DNA from: Lingula anatina
Lineage: Eukaryota > Brachiopoda > Lingulata > Lingulida > Lingulidae
DNA length: 64,000 nt
Assembly: GCF_001039355.2 (NCBI RefSeq)
Contig: NW_019775510.1
Span: forward strand, 152,162 to 216,161
Direction of reading: 5' to 3'
Of the stretch, positions 34,301-41,409 are shown one piece after another. Under the pieces are notes generated by a model that was given only the letters and a program-made list of their open reading frames with translations, was not told where the DNA came from and did no database searches. The first letter of the stretch is position 1. Every line of letters starts with the position of its first letter. The translations under genes and the position numbers were made by a program.

Positions 34301-36546
34301 GTAGCTTTATCACCACCACTTCCAAATAAGTACTTAGCACAGAGCTTCAAGCCCATACGAGTTCAAAGTCCTACGTGTGGTAATTGTAATTTCTATCAGT
34401 TGACAAGAGGAATTTGAGTGAAATTATTTCCTCTCTGGTTATGGCATGCCAGTAGAGGGTGTGATTGGCATAGAAGAGTTCTCGTGTCATTCAGGTGATA
34501 TACATTCTGTTACACACTTTGGATTTGAATTTGTATTATTAGGATTTTTCCTTATGATATATTGTTGATTATATCATATATAATTTATAATTACAGGTGT
34601 ATGGAGGTCGATACGTCTTTGGAAGAGCTGAGAAGCCTTTTGTTCTTGAATGACCATGATTGTTGTAGGTTATCCTTCTTAGTAAAGGAAGAGAGCTTGT
34701 TGAGTGTTGGATGGCCTTAGTTGCAATATGTCACCTTGTTTACAAGCAGGAGCATTTTCAAGGCCCTGGGTGGCCTTAGTAGCAATGTTTCATCTTTTTG
34801 ACAGTTGGGAGCCTTTTTGAGCTCAGGATGGCCTTAGTTGTCATGTGTCACCTTTTCAAATGTGGATACCTTTGTCAAAATACTTTATGTAAATGGTGTC
34901 ATAAGATAACACATTTTTACTGGAGTACAATAAAAATAACAATGTTAACAGTTGTCTCTTGCTGGGAAACAGTTTGGTTGTTATTAATGGCTAGTATTAA
35001 GAAAAGTTTTATGTTCTTGAAATTCAAACATACAGGGAAATGTTTTTAAAAAATATGAAAATGCACCAATTGATCCCAAACTTCCGAAAATGAAAGGAGT
35101 CCCTAATCATAATCCTTCACTATAATATGAAAGCTTAGGTCTGTGAACTTTCTAAAATTTGGCACAAACAAATATTTTTAGAAAATTTTTAGAAAATTTT
35201 AGCCTGTTTGACCTTGAAATAATCCCCCTGTCACACTTATTTGGAATCAACAGGAATCAAAAAGAATGAGGCTGAATGAAGAATTTTAAAAATTCGCACC
35301 ACATTTTTAAATTGACCTTTATTATTGTAAGAGTACCGTTGGAATACTCAGAATGCGCTTGAATTCGCCTGGAATGATGAGTGCACTTTTGGCTGTTTTA
35401 GCTCTCAAATGCAGTTCGAATGTAGTTGGAAAACTAGGAATATCTATAATGCTGTCAGAAGGCAGTAAGAATATTTAGAATATACTTTGAATGGCATACT
35501 AGTGTAGTTCGTTTGCTGGCAAAATTAACATTTCACCTCATCCGAGGCACATTCTCTGTGCCTCTCAACTGAATTACCTGTTCAGGTAATTACCTCAGCC
35601 TTGATGATGACTCATTTTATTTTACTTTTAAACATGCTGAAAAATGAAAAAAACAGCAGATGTAAGTTAGAAGAAAAAAGGTCAAATGGTTTTCCACTTA
35701 CTATTATAACACTGAAAGTGCACGGGGACGATTAAGACAGGGACGGCAATGACCAATGCAGGTGACAGCTATATGTGCAGACACATTTGTGTCTGCATAT
35801 AAAAATATACAAACTTAAAGTTTCAATAACATCTAGGCAAGATAAATGGTGACATAGTTTCAAAAATCTTGGAAAAAATTAACAGTTTTTATTTTAACAA
35901 CAGGTATGATCTATCTTTTCATACTTTTGGTTTTTCTGATAAACCATCAATGCACACTAATGTCATAGTGACAACACATTCCAATACTTTAAGTTATCAA
36001 CTAAACACAATGGTTCATTTTTCACTGGCAACATTCTGTATGAGTAAGCCATGGCCAAACTTGTATAAAATATATTAATCTATATTGATAAACAAGGCAG
36101 CAAAGTTGTCAAATGTACAGACNGTAATAATCTACTTCAATTGTGAGACATACAAACTATAAAGACAACATTAAGTACTCAGGTCCACTCACAATGAGTT
36201 AGGTCTCAACAGCTACTGTGTACTAACTTCAAGGGGACTCTCGCTAAATGCAATCAAATTAACAGACAAACAAGTCTCCTCTTGTTTCCAATGAACTTGT
36301 ATAACCTCCAGCTTCTCAGTATCCTACTTACTAGTAACCTCATGTGCATATTCAGGATCTGTGCCATTACTCTCACATACCTGTATATATGGCGGCCAAC
36401 AGCAATAACATGGTCAATATGATAATTGCCATAGTCCCACTACAACAAGTCCTCCGCATGAATCTTAGATGACGTCTTGCACGACGTGACTGGATCATTG
36501 CACAGACAATGATGCGCAAGCGCCGCAGTGACATCTTCAATGCCAT
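7213..36546 (-). CDS. chitobiase-type GH20 beta-N-acetylhexosaminidase, membrane-anchored, ten coding exons
   Basis: GH20 enzymes remove terminal N-acetylglucosamine or N-acetylgalactosamine from chitooligosaccharides and glycans by substrate-assisted catalysis. The ten exons listed separately join in phase (2,712 coding nt including stop, 903 residues), and all nine introns are GT-AG. Order: Arg-rich N-terminus (1-37), hydrophobic anchor (about 38-55, ILTMLLLLAAIYT), CHB_HEX domain (about 60-225), GH20b (about 230-355), (beta/alpha)8 catalytic domain (about 360-775) and C-terminal Ig-like domain (about 800-890). Key residues: substrate-binding R366 in SYRGTHIDVSRNFF, HLSDDEGWRLEIPGL (400-414), PEFDMPAHAHA, catalytic pair D564-E565 in HLGGDEVPRGAW, W609, W637, Y in YLYFDHP, and W723-E725 in LWTE. 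Length and domain order match bacterial and invertebrate chitobiases rather than the shorter lysosomal HEXA/HEXB. No break was found. The basic tail plus uncleaved anchor suggests type II topology with a lumenal or extracellular enzyme; this is inferred. Confidence 0.95.
7590..7975 (-). other. coding-like fragments in intron 9, unrecognised
   Basis: On the minus strand MVAQAGMCAAQHLGVEVPLL (from 7971) and, in another frame, LALIDIFGMLIFNASAGISP followed by VEEGETISIQSGEGARNMPS look protein-like in composition. Possible donors (GATCAG|GTCAAA and GAGGAA|GGTGAG) are weak. I recognise no family. They may be two small exons of a nested gene, or an old captured gene fragment. Confidence 0.25.
7980..9990. 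other. intron 9 remainder, no gene seen
   Basis: AT-rich. A 63-codon frame on the minus strand (8912-9103) and one at 9546-9731 have no supporting splice or family signal. GGGAGGTGAGAACATCACC-containing sequence at 9838-9960 may be an old repeat. Confidence 0.45.
9997..10167 (-). CDS. hexosaminidase exon 9 (residues 798-854)
   Basis: The acceptor GCACTTCAG completes Val798. It encodes DGTLSANCEIPGFDIMYSVD and FGQTWKVFHSG, the C-terminal Ig-like (CHB_HEX_C) domain pattern with PG..I.YS.D.G.TW. The donor is ATAAG|GTGAGA, phase 2. Confidence 0.93.
10905..11890 (+). repeat. R2 dispersed repeat with internal tandem units
   Basis: It contains repeated blocks such as CATATCTCTGCCAGTTTTGG, CAGTTCATGATGAAAAGTAG and AAGGTCACAG, so open frames here echo one another. 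The right part (CTTGAAATAAATGTCAAAGG, CACATATGACTG, ACAAGCACCACACCTAGATC) matches 27340-27560 closely. Fragments recur at 16.45, 17.65 and 35.0 kb. Non-coding in appearance; lies in intron 8. Confidence 0.7.
12158..12401 (-). CDS. hexosaminidase exon 8 (residues 717-797)
   Basis: The acceptor TTATTAAAG completes Gly717. It encodes GIQSQLWTETIRSADQFYYM, the family LWTE/LWSET motif whose Trp and Glu line the sugar pocket, then LFPRLLAVAERSWH. It runs to WYRLPLPGA at the barrel/C-domain boundary. The donor is GCTGT|GTAAGT, phase 2. Confidence 0.95.
12944..13124 (-). CDS. hexosaminidase exon 7 (residues 657-716)
   Basis: The acceptor CTTCTTCAG precedes GTCATCTTG. It encodes VILSNANYLYFDHPQIQDPE with the conserved active-site Tyr of YLYFDHP, EERGLYWASR, and a Cys pair in LCGGYQEKCK. 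The donor is TTGG|GTAAGT, phase 1. Confidence 0.95.
13365..13585. repeat. foldback MITE (GATCGATC family)
   Basis: Palindromic copy with CAACTCCAAGGGGTTTCTCA on the left and GCGAGAATTCCCTTGGAGAT on the right, ending TAGGGTCTGGAAATGGTCCC. Nested in R1 like the copy at 3.2 kb. Confidence 0.65.
13679..13702. repeat. (TA)n microsatellite
   Basis: Twelve dinucleotides inside the R1 copy. Confidence 0.95.
14180..14360. repeat. foldback MITE (GATCGATC family), shortened
   Basis: Same left arm as the copy at 13.4 kb (CAACTCCAAGGGGTTTCTCA), but the right arm is shortened, joining TTTAGCG directly to TGATAGGGTCTGG. Confidence 0.6.
15778..16951 (+). repeat. 1.17-kb direct duplication, copy A
   Basis: Nearly identical to 16975-18148 at a constant offset of 1,197 bp, with a handful of single-base differences. 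It contains R1 3' monomers, an R2 fragment and an R1 5' start. The 64-codon frames at 16452 and 17649 are the same repeat sequence in both copies and are not genes. Confidence 0.9.
16975..18148 (+). repeat. 1.17-kb direct duplication, copy B
   Basis: Second copy, starting just after an N at 16973. The short linker before the N (ACTAGAGGATCAGAGAGGCG) also occurs at about 26674. The N at the junction points to a scaffold join or unmerged alleles rather than a biological tandem duplication. Confidence 0.9.
17858..19110 (+). repeat. R1 copy in intron 6, 3' truncated
   Basis: It starts with GGTAGCAAAGCTGTCAAATG and continues through several TTTTGATGCAATATTGCATA-type blocks (near 18212, 18335, 18660). 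It ends before the 160-bp monomers and hairpin, close to exon 6. Confidence 0.65.
19196..19365 (-). CDS. hexosaminidase exon 6 (residues 600-656)
   Basis: The acceptor TTTCTTTCAG completes Ala600. It encodes KYQVDVILWDAIKKSD, where the W609 position corresponds to the substrate-stacking Trp of AWEDG in relatives, and ISINVWDIGHSGQDIAHVL with W637. The donor is AAG|GTAAAT, phase 0. LWDAI in place of AWEDG is a small departure from the common motif. Confidence 0.93.
19370..21560. other. intron 5 distal part, no gene seen
   Basis: AT-rich sequence without recognised coding, tandem or terminal-repeat structure. Confidence 0.5.
21577..21702 (-). CDS. possible alternative (cassette) exon, 42 codons, lectin-like
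   Basis: Inside intron 5 there is an open stretch between TTAG| at 21703 and AAG|GTGACA at 21576. It is exactly 126 nt and phase 1 at both ends, so including it would keep the hexosaminidase frame. It encodes VELRDNAIFSKTVDSAHWLC and then a 20-residue stretch ending in NCGE; the open frame continues GDRYLSI beyond the donor. The spacing of Cys, Val-x-Cys and GDRYLSI loosely resembles the end of an F-type lectin (fucolectin) domain. The polypyrimidine tract is weak. The main transcript joins exons 5 and 6 directly (NIT-A-KYQVD), which fits the family better. It could be an exon fragment copied from another gene. Confidence 0.25.
21959..22499 (-). CDS. hexosaminidase exon 5 with catalytic Asp-Glu (residues 420-599)
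   Basis: The acceptor ATGTTTAG precedes ATTGGAGCC. It encodes IGARRCHDP, the IIPEFDMPAHAHAAI strand with its conserved His, and TIHLGGDEVPRGAWEKS with D564 (positions the acetamido group) and E565 (general acid). The donor is ACAG|GTCTGT, phase 1. This is the diagnostic exon of the family. Confidence 0.96.
23062..23094. repeat. (GT)n microsatellite
   Basis: GT array with one A interruption in intron 4. Confidence 0.95.
24050..24625 (+). repeat. R1 3' fragments in intron 4
   Basis: It has the TTGCACATATGCTGAAAAAA and GACCAGTCAAGCTGATATTGG blocks of the 3' monomers. Decayed terminal hairpins lie near 24253 and 24597 (GTACAGACACTATATGCCTG). Two monomer sets lie in tandem, each ending in a hairpin. 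It abuts exon 4. Confidence 0.65.
24646..25073 (-). CDS. hexosaminidase exon 4 (residues 277-419)
   Basis: The acceptor TTCTCCAG is followed by GAATGCTCC, completing Arg277. It encodes the rest of GH20b (AYRIDVSAQDERIEVTSPS, GVFYAMQTI) and the start of the catalytic barrel: DAPRFSYRGTHIDVSRNFF with R366, and KLHFHLSDDEGWRLEIPGLP. The donor is GAG|GTTTGT, phase 0. Confidence 0.95.
25312..25645. repeat. minisatellite, about 40-bp unit, eight copies
   Basis: Imperfect units of the form CATTCAATGTTGTTTCATTT plus a TATGCAATA-T(n) tail. It ends exactly where an inverted R1 hairpin begins. Open frames here read Phe/His-rich and differ in all frames, so they are not coding. Confidence 0.88.
25645..26250 (-). 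repeat. R1 3' part, inverted
   Basis: It begins with the hairpin TGTACAGACACAGATGTGTC and continues with the complement of the 160-bp monomers (three units with AAAAATCAGC and TTATGCTGTT). A decayed GATCGATC-type foldback piece lies at about 25950-26010. Confidence 0.72.
26332..26639 (-). CDS. hexosaminidase exon 3 (residues 174-276)
   Basis: The acceptor TTCTTCAG completes Trp174. WYITSPGCTPVLLHCTVGED closes the CHB_HEX domain; the YVTSPG-like phrase is typical. IPPLYVIPTPVEIV opens the GH20b region. The donor is AGAA|GTGAGT, phase 1. The open frame continues into the intron on both sides, so the splice sites define the ends. Confidence 0.93.
26672..27620 (+). repeat. R2 dispersed repeat, second large copy
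   Basis: It starts with AACTAGAGGATCAGAGAGGC and an inverted echo (CACCTCTAGTTTTG) at about 26761. It then has the CATATCTCTGCTAGTTTTTG-type tandem units (at 26990 and 27130), and the shared right end up to TGTGACCTAA. It ends where a GC-rich patch (27,640-27,740) begins. Confidence 0.7.
27874..28299 (+). repeat. 426-bp direct repeat, left copy
   Basis: Appears identical to 30111-30536 (offset 2,237). It stops at the N at 28300. Together with the right copy it brackets the 1.8-kb segment 28301-30110. Confidence 0.92.
28300..28300. other. single N, probable scaffold or gap-fill join
   Basis: The ambiguous base lies exactly at the end of the 426-bp direct repeat. Similar single Ns at 16973, 32912 and 36123 also lie next to repeats. 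Confidence 0.75.
28398..29922 (+). repeat. three copies of the 17-mer TAACCTCCGTTACGAAA
   Basis: It occurs at about 28399, 29549 and 29904 (the last with GTAACG). The surrounding sequence is unrelated, and it is absent from the rest of the window as far as I read. A fourth, weaker TTACGTCCGTTATG lies at 28383. Role unknown. Confidence 0.7.
29082..29183 (+). pseudogene. exon-like ERQxxYREK domain fragment
   Basis: After the acceptor TTGTTATACAG| a start codon at 29090 opens MPLTNTERQKHYREK. A seven-A run then shifts the frame; the next frame reads NDREAFLVKDFERFK. Together this resembles the basic AERQRRYREK-...-D.E...FL.KD.ER domain found in many uncharacterised invertebrate proteins. Either one A is missing through sequencing or assembly error, or the copy is dead. 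No further exon was recognised in the 1.8-kb segment. The domain's function is not known to me. Confidence 0.5.
30111..30536 (+). repeat. 426-bp direct repeat, right copy
   Basis: Counterpart of 27874-28299. Sequence continues past it without interruption, so this copy is probably the genuine locus. Confidence 0.92.
31213..31220 (+). promoter_or_regulatory. CRE/ATF-like site TGACGTAA
   Basis: It lies 96 nt upstream of the ATG of the nested gene, in a stretch slightly richer in GC than its surroundings. It is one base from the CREB/ATF consensus TGACGTCA. Chance occurrence cannot be excluded. Confidence 0.3.
31309..32274 (+). CDS. unrecognised small spliced gene encoding an acidic protein, antisense within hexosaminidase intron 2
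   Basis: Exon A (31309-31451) starts at the first ATG after an in-frame TAG and encodes MALRSTIPQRGISKRQHQCW and then DCLHWLQKSESEGLGVLMRN. It ends AC|GTAAGT. Exon B (31572-31729, acceptor TTTTCAG) continues in phase with QALFLEREELDPVPESPRPS and PVTDSEGSIVG, then meets TGA at 31666. A shift of one frame gives DEELEGTAAQSSDETASFLE up to donor GAG|GTACAG. That frame joins exon C (about 31954-32043), which encodes EVVTDSLVTSKENDEDEFDE and VDEMEMEEN. A near copy of exon C's end (about 32209-32274) closes with TAA and is followed by AATAAA at 32309. Coding bias is strong and splice sites agree, but the product is either a 79-residue protein or a longer one broken by an indel. No known family; the C-terminus is an Asp/Glu-rich tail. 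Confidence 0.5.
31954..32274 (+). repeat. duplicated acidic exon segment
   Basis: Positions about 31992-32040 and 32213-32261 match almost base for base (GAAGATGAATTTGATGAAGT and what follows), about 221 bp apart. A long T-run (32047-32075) and unrelated sequence lie between them. The second copy carries the stop codon. Confidence 0.75.
32820..32911 (+). repeat. R1 5' end, cut at an N
   Basis: It starts ACAAGGCAGCAAAGCTGTCA and is lost at the N at 32912. The other copies suggest that the assembly broke inside R1 here. Confidence 0.75.
32913..33650. other. intron 2 proximal part, no gene seen
   Basis: No supported exon or repeat structure apart from short A-rich runs. Confidence 0.5.
33657..34011 (-). 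CDS. hexosaminidase exon 2 (residues 56-173)
   Basis: The acceptor TATTTTCAG precedes CACGTTTGCC; the first base of codon 56 comes from exon 1 (Ala). It encodes most of the CHB_HEX domain, including YMALTNTGDQPMNLTNVELY (family pattern LTNTG) and LHHVDGSLFRLRF. NLT and NTT are N-glycosylation sequons, expected on a lumenal domain. The donor is TG|GTAAGT, leaving two bases of Trp174. Confidence 0.93.
34200..34400 (+). repeat. R1 5' end, diverged
   Basis: AAGGCAGCAGAGCTGTCAAA-TGTGCAGGCA start with the following ATAATGTTTAGTAGC block; older than other copies. Confidence 0.6.
34705..34870 (+). repeat. minisatellite, about 58-bp unit, three copies
   Basis: Units begin GGATGGCCTTAGTTGCAATA, GGGTGGCCTTAGTAGCAATG and GGATGGCCTTAGTTGTCATG (near 34709, 34768, 34827) and continue with TGTCACCTTTT-like sequence. 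Lies in intron 1. Confidence 0.8.
34990..35225 (+). repeat. R2 fragment
   Basis: Matches the middle of R2 (AAATGCACCAATTGATCCCA, CTTCACTATAATATGAAAGC, GTTTGACCTTGAAATAA). Confidence 0.55.
35625..35812 (+). repeat. R1 3' terminus with hairpin
   Basis: It ends in TGTGCAGACACATTTGTGTC and its complement, preceded by the GTGCACGGGGACGA linker also seen at 6735 and 59525. Confidence 0.7.
36092..36122 (+). repeat. R1 5' end, cut at an N
   Basis: AAGGCAGCAAAGTTGTCAAA then TGTACAGAC, then an N at 36123 and unrelated sequence leading into exon 1. Another assembly join inside R1. Confidence 0.7.
36381..36546 (-). CDS. hexosaminidase coding exon 1 (residues 1-55)
   Basis: The start ATG at 36546 has an in-frame TAG 18 nt upstream, so translation cannot begin earlier in this exon; Met5 is an alternative. 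It encodes MALKMSLRRLRIIV, an Arg-rich stretch (SRRARRHLRFMRR), then the hydrophobic run IIILTMLLLLAAIYT. It ends in phase 1 at donor G|GTATGT. Positive charge before one hydrophobic segment fits a signal anchor; a long cleavable signal peptide is the alternative. Confidence 0.88.
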
Positions 36547-36609
36547 ACCCTCCTTTTCTTTCTAAGTGATATCACCACCCAAACCCCAGTTATAACAATC
36601 TCCACAGTT
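36547..36609 (-). other. 5' untranslated part of hexosaminidase exon 1
   Basis: On the minus strand a TTTTTTTCAG acceptor ends at 36610, giving a 63-nt leader before the ATG. This implies at least one upstream non-coding exon beyond 36.6 kb, which I could not locate. The promoter is therefore not placed. Confidence 0.5.
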
Positions 36610-36619
36610 CTGAAAAAAA

Positions 36620-38860
36620 GACTATAGATGTTTAATCAAAATCTCAGAAAGATCATCTCTACCTTAAAACATACCACATCTGAACAGACATTGCTTACAA
36701 TAACCTAATTATAACCCTAATGAAGACTCACTGGTTTAGGCAATGTAGAACTTTATCAGTGGAGAACTTCTGAAACAACCATAACTGAAGCTAAATGCAG
36801 TGCAGAATGACACACAAGATGAGAAAAAGTGTATTTTCAGAGTAGGTTGGATCAATGTTTTATTGATAAGGGTTAGATATATATATATATAAATTATATG
36901 TGGAATATGCTGGTAAGCCTCCAGCTTTCTACTACAGCCACAGTCACTGCTAAGGTGTTATGTCAAAACACATCCTCCTAAGGCTCACCTCCAGGCCAAT
37001 ATGTTATATTGATCACTCTTCCTCCAGCTGCTATGGATTAAGTCAAACACACACAAAACTTTATTACCCTCTAGCCATTAAGGTGACAAGTCAATTTAGC
37101 TGATTACACTGATTGCAATTAAGCGAGAAACCCCGGCTTGATCCCACTGGAATGATGTTTGAATCTGAACATGGTCACAGAATATATTTTAGCTATCAAA
37201 TTAGAAAATAAGTGATTTTTAAAAGGCATCTTGTGCTTAAGTAAGTGGGCAAAGAGTTCCCCGGTTGACAGGTCAAGATGACAGCATTGATAACTTGTCT
37301 CATATGGCAGATTGCTATCTGATGACGTTTGCTACTTAAACCTGTGAAAAGTAATAAAGTTTTGTGCATGTTTGACTTAATCCATAGCATAACTTAAAGA
37401 AATACCATACTTCCCAAAAAATATATATATATTTGAACAAAAATATTTTGTTTCTTTATGTGCTACATACAGCCTTTGCTTGTTTCTGACACTCATTTGA
37501 ATATGGGCATTTGAAATGTCTCTTCCGGGACATTTTAGAGACAATTTTCAAGATTACAAGATTGGTAAACGATCCACATGGCTACTTTTAAAGACATTTT
37601 TACTTAGCTGGACCATAAAGGATTATTTAAAACAAGCAGCTAATTTGCACTGAAATAAATGTGGGAATGACAATCACTTAAATGTCAGTCTCTGACGGGA
37701 CATTTTTGACCCGTTACTGTGTTTTGATCCATATTGTGCCTGCTGCAGTAATGCAACAAAGATCACTACCTCATTGGGCAAAATTATACTAACTGGAGGG
37801 ATGGATAAATAGGTCAACTTTGTTTTTTTTTTCTGGTCGCGCAATTCCTTTGATTTATCCATTGCCATGACCATGCTATTTGAGTCATATCGCTGTCATG
37901 TAAATAACTCTAGCAAAAGTTAATTTAATGTGTTACAGGAATCTAAACTGGCTTCATATGCAACAATAACAGCATGTGCAGGAGCCAAGTCGCACTCCCT
38001 AATCACATTACCCCAGGTTAGGAATGTTCAAAATCCACACTTGTCCCTGAATTCACACAATTACCATTAATCAATGCATGTCGAGTTAGTTGCACATAAG
38101 CCATGCATTCTCTGTTCAATATGCCATATAGCATTATGTAATCAACAATCGACTGACTGCAGGGGCAACATAAACTGGTCTATTTGACTATACCCATCAC
38201 CTATGTTTCTCTTTAATGAATATTAAAAAAAAACACAAAAAGGACATGTTTGATATTTCACCACGTACCATGTTCAGTATACGGCAAATCGTAAACGGGC
38301 AGATGTTGAACGAAGTAAACCTCGGCCACTGGCATGTTGCTCCTCTGGACTCCCAGTTTGTCTTCGTTTTTTCCCTTTTTTCCACTGTTCGCCTCTTTCT
38401 GATGAAATATATAAAGTTGATGGTCTCCTTTAGTAGTTTAAATATTCTTTACTCTACATTTATCTCGCAAAATTAGCGAGGATTCACCTAAACGGGAGGT
38501 TTAATATGCTAAACCATTCCCTGCGATATGTAAACAAAGTACATTTACTGCGGAGCTACTTTCGAACTGTAATCTACGGGGGGGGGGGGGGGGGCAGGTC
38601 TGATCACAATGTACAGAAAATAAAATTATCAATCCACAAATCACAGTAAATAAAAGTTTTATTCATAAATCATTGTATATGGAGGAAAAGTACGTGTTTA
38701 GAATGTGGGTATCGCGGATCACGCTAATATGAAGTTTCGCAAGTCGTTCAATAAAAAGTGACTTTCACGGGTAACAATACAAGGGCTAGTCGGTCATCCG
38801 GGCGCTTTACCTTAGCAACCGGCATCTGGGGTAAAACAATGCGGGCAACTTGGCGGATCG
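36620..38860. other. upstream flank of hexosaminidase, no gene seen
   Basis: The hexosaminidase promoter and first non-coding exon should lie here or beyond. A partial foldback piece is at about 37085-37140, and a run of 17 G at 38578-38594. No exon can be supported. Confidence 0.45.
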
Positions 38861-38868
38861 CATTGCCT

Positions 38869-39036
38869 CAGGGGCGGATTAAGGCCGTCTTCTGGGTCTT
38901 CTGGAAGACTGTCAGATTTTCAAGTTTACGTTGTCAGCCATCTAATGTTTTCTGTCGGAAGACGGTCAAAAATGGAAGATGGATCAACAAAGAAAATTTG
39001 GAAGACTGTCAGAAAATATCTCTGGATCCGCCCCTG
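38869..39036. mobile_element. 168-bp MITE with CAGGGGCGGAT ends
   Basis: The inverted ends are CAGGGGCGGATTAAG and the complement of GGATCCGCCCCTG. The flanks share TGCCT (38864-38868 and 39037-39041). The interior has GGAAGACTGTCAGA repeats in both orientations. A related copy lies at 57390-57565. Confidence 0.75.
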
Positions 39037-39044
39037 TGCCTTCT

Positions 39045-40960
39045 ATGTAAAAGTTGGCCGACCCTCATCTACTATTGCTTTCGTTTAACACTGATAGAAA
39101 CCATTCCCATACCCTAACGTACTAGCAGGATCGATCTATCTCCGAGGAGTTTCTCACTAAATTGCATTTAGGCCTACATTAAAATTCCCAGGCTGAAATT
39201 AGCTGAATCATAGTTCTGAACCGCCCCTGCAGGTCACTAAAATAAATGAATGCTTTTTAACATTTTTTCGAATGTGAAACATTATAAGAAATCGACTTAG
39301 TAACCCTTGGTAATTTCTTGTTAGGTCTAAGGGAGGACTGCAGGTAAGATTTTTTATCTTAAACGAAAGGTGTTAGCTTTTTTTAAATCCTGTTGCATTC
39401 ACTTAATGTATCTACAAAACATTTAATTATAAGCTTGAAACGCAGCTCCAAGTTACCGTGTGACATCATATTGGGACTTTTGGGGTAAAAACATAATTTT
39501 CGATTTCCTGATTTTCTCAGACGCCTGGACAGCTATAAACATGATTAGAGTAGGCCTAATATTTGATTTTAATATTGCAATTCATGCATTGTTTTGAGCT
39601 CTCTATGCATTAACTAGGCCGACATTAAATTTATAGTTTTCCATCTCGCCTAGAAATTGAATTAATTAATTGTATATTGTATTTATTATATTATTGTTAT
39701 AGGCTAGTCGTAGGAGAAAAAATCAACTCAGCAACGAAATGTACAGTTTGCCACTAATTTCTGAAGTTAGCGATATATCAAAAGTAAAAAAATATACGAA
39801 ACTTCAAACGACTGTTCGCATTGAGTACATACAAGAATAAAAAAACAAAAAAATAAAGTTAATTTTACTCTCAAAATTGATAGATGGCTATGTGCGCGCA
39901 GATGCACTTTGTCCTTTTGGTAAAAAAATGTAATTATTTCATCCAGCTGCCGCATAAATACATAAATATTATCATGTGATATTTCCAAGAAACAGCACTA
40001 GCCTTTCAGTGGAAGAACAACCTAAAACAACGTCACACTGTTAATATGTCGGTGACCTTCCTCCATAATGAAGCCTGCAACATCACTATATAGCTTCGTT
40101 TAATAAACACTTCATAAATATTTTAAATTTTTGAAAGTCTAAATTAAAATACTCATCTTTCATATATAAAAAAGCCTATCGCGTTACTATTACTAATCCC
40201 ATAGGTTTTCTGGTTAAAGACAGCACTCTTAAAACTGAAGTCTGGTATCTTATAAGTGACGGAATTCATTAAAAAGCACATCGGTGTCCTTTACCATTTT
40301 TCGCTGTCTTTGCAAGCACAATCTGAAGTAATACATTTGTGGACATCGTCAATCATGTTGTGACTGACTCTAAGACTACACAGACCATATACTATAAACT
40401 CAGTACTGTTGTAACTAATCTTCCTCTTGGAATAACTTTCTAAAATTTGGCACAAACAAATATAACGAACGATATGAATATTTGTGTACATTGATGACTT
40501 GTTTTGTCTTTACTTTGATACAAACATTCGGTCGCGGATCTGGTAAGCACTGGTGCCAATCAGCATGTATTCTATAAAAATACGATTAAGTTCATTCAGC
40601 TTACTACCGCGTACGTCATAGTCAACCACTAGTATAGAGCATTATATCTTTCTTGCTCCCTTTACTTCTTTAGAAATTAAAATCCTTAAGTATAGAACCT
40701 TGTTGGATCTGCCGTCATATTTCACACACCAAGCTTCTTCCTATTGGTGCGTTGGTCACTGATTTTCAATATACAGGACCGTGATAACAATTTATATTTT
40801 ATTTAAAGTAAGCGAGCTGAAGAATTGTTTGCCATAGTGGGGCTTTATAAACACCAGGCTGGCAACTTAATCACTTATGAAATAATTACTAAGTGTATCT
40901 GTTCTGACAAAAAACTAGATATATCACTTTGTGTCACCAGGGTTTTATAAAAATTAGAAT
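39045..40960. other. no gene seen
   Basis: AT-rich. Contains foldback-family scraps near 39120-39170, an end of the GGCGGAT-type MITE near 39180-39235, and a diverged R3 core near 40335. Confidence 0.5.
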
Positions 40961-40969
40961 TTACGAATA

Positions 40970-41255
40970 TATGTTTAACTTCATTTTTCACTTCTGTTTT
41001 TACCTCCGCCATTGAGGTTATGTTCTCACCCCTGTCTTTCTGTCTGTCTTTTTGTCTGTTTGTCATCAACATAACTCAGAAAGTTATGGACCGATTTTGA
41101 TGAAATTTTCAGGGTAGGTCAGAAATGGGTTAACTTAGAAGTGATTAGTTTTTGGTGGTGATCCGGATCAATAGTCAATCAATAATCAATAATAATCAAA
41201 AATCGCTGCCTTGGCGGAGGTCTGCGCTCTCGGAGTGCTTTTCTATCAATTGCCA
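40970..41255 (+). repeat. conserved CCTCCGCC...GCCTTGGCGGAGG MITE
   Basis: It runs from TTACCTCCGCCATTGAGGTT, through TTATGGACCGATTTTGATGA, to GCCTTGGCGGAGGTCTGCGC and TCGGAGTGCTTTTCT. The ends are imperfect inverted repeats. A second copy in the other orientation lies at 57785-57975. The ACCGATTTTGATGAAATTTT core is, from general knowledge, widespread in marine animal genomes. Confidence 0.75.
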
Positions 41256-41409
41256 GTATATTTGTCGGAGTATCTGAGGTCAAAGTCCATGTCCCCCATG
41301 CATGTAGGAATTTTAAGCGAATCAGCGATTTTGATCTTAATTCTGTCGGTGACGTTCTTACCTCCCCCCCCTCCCATCCCCCCCACCCCCCAGATTTGAG
41401 CTTACTATA

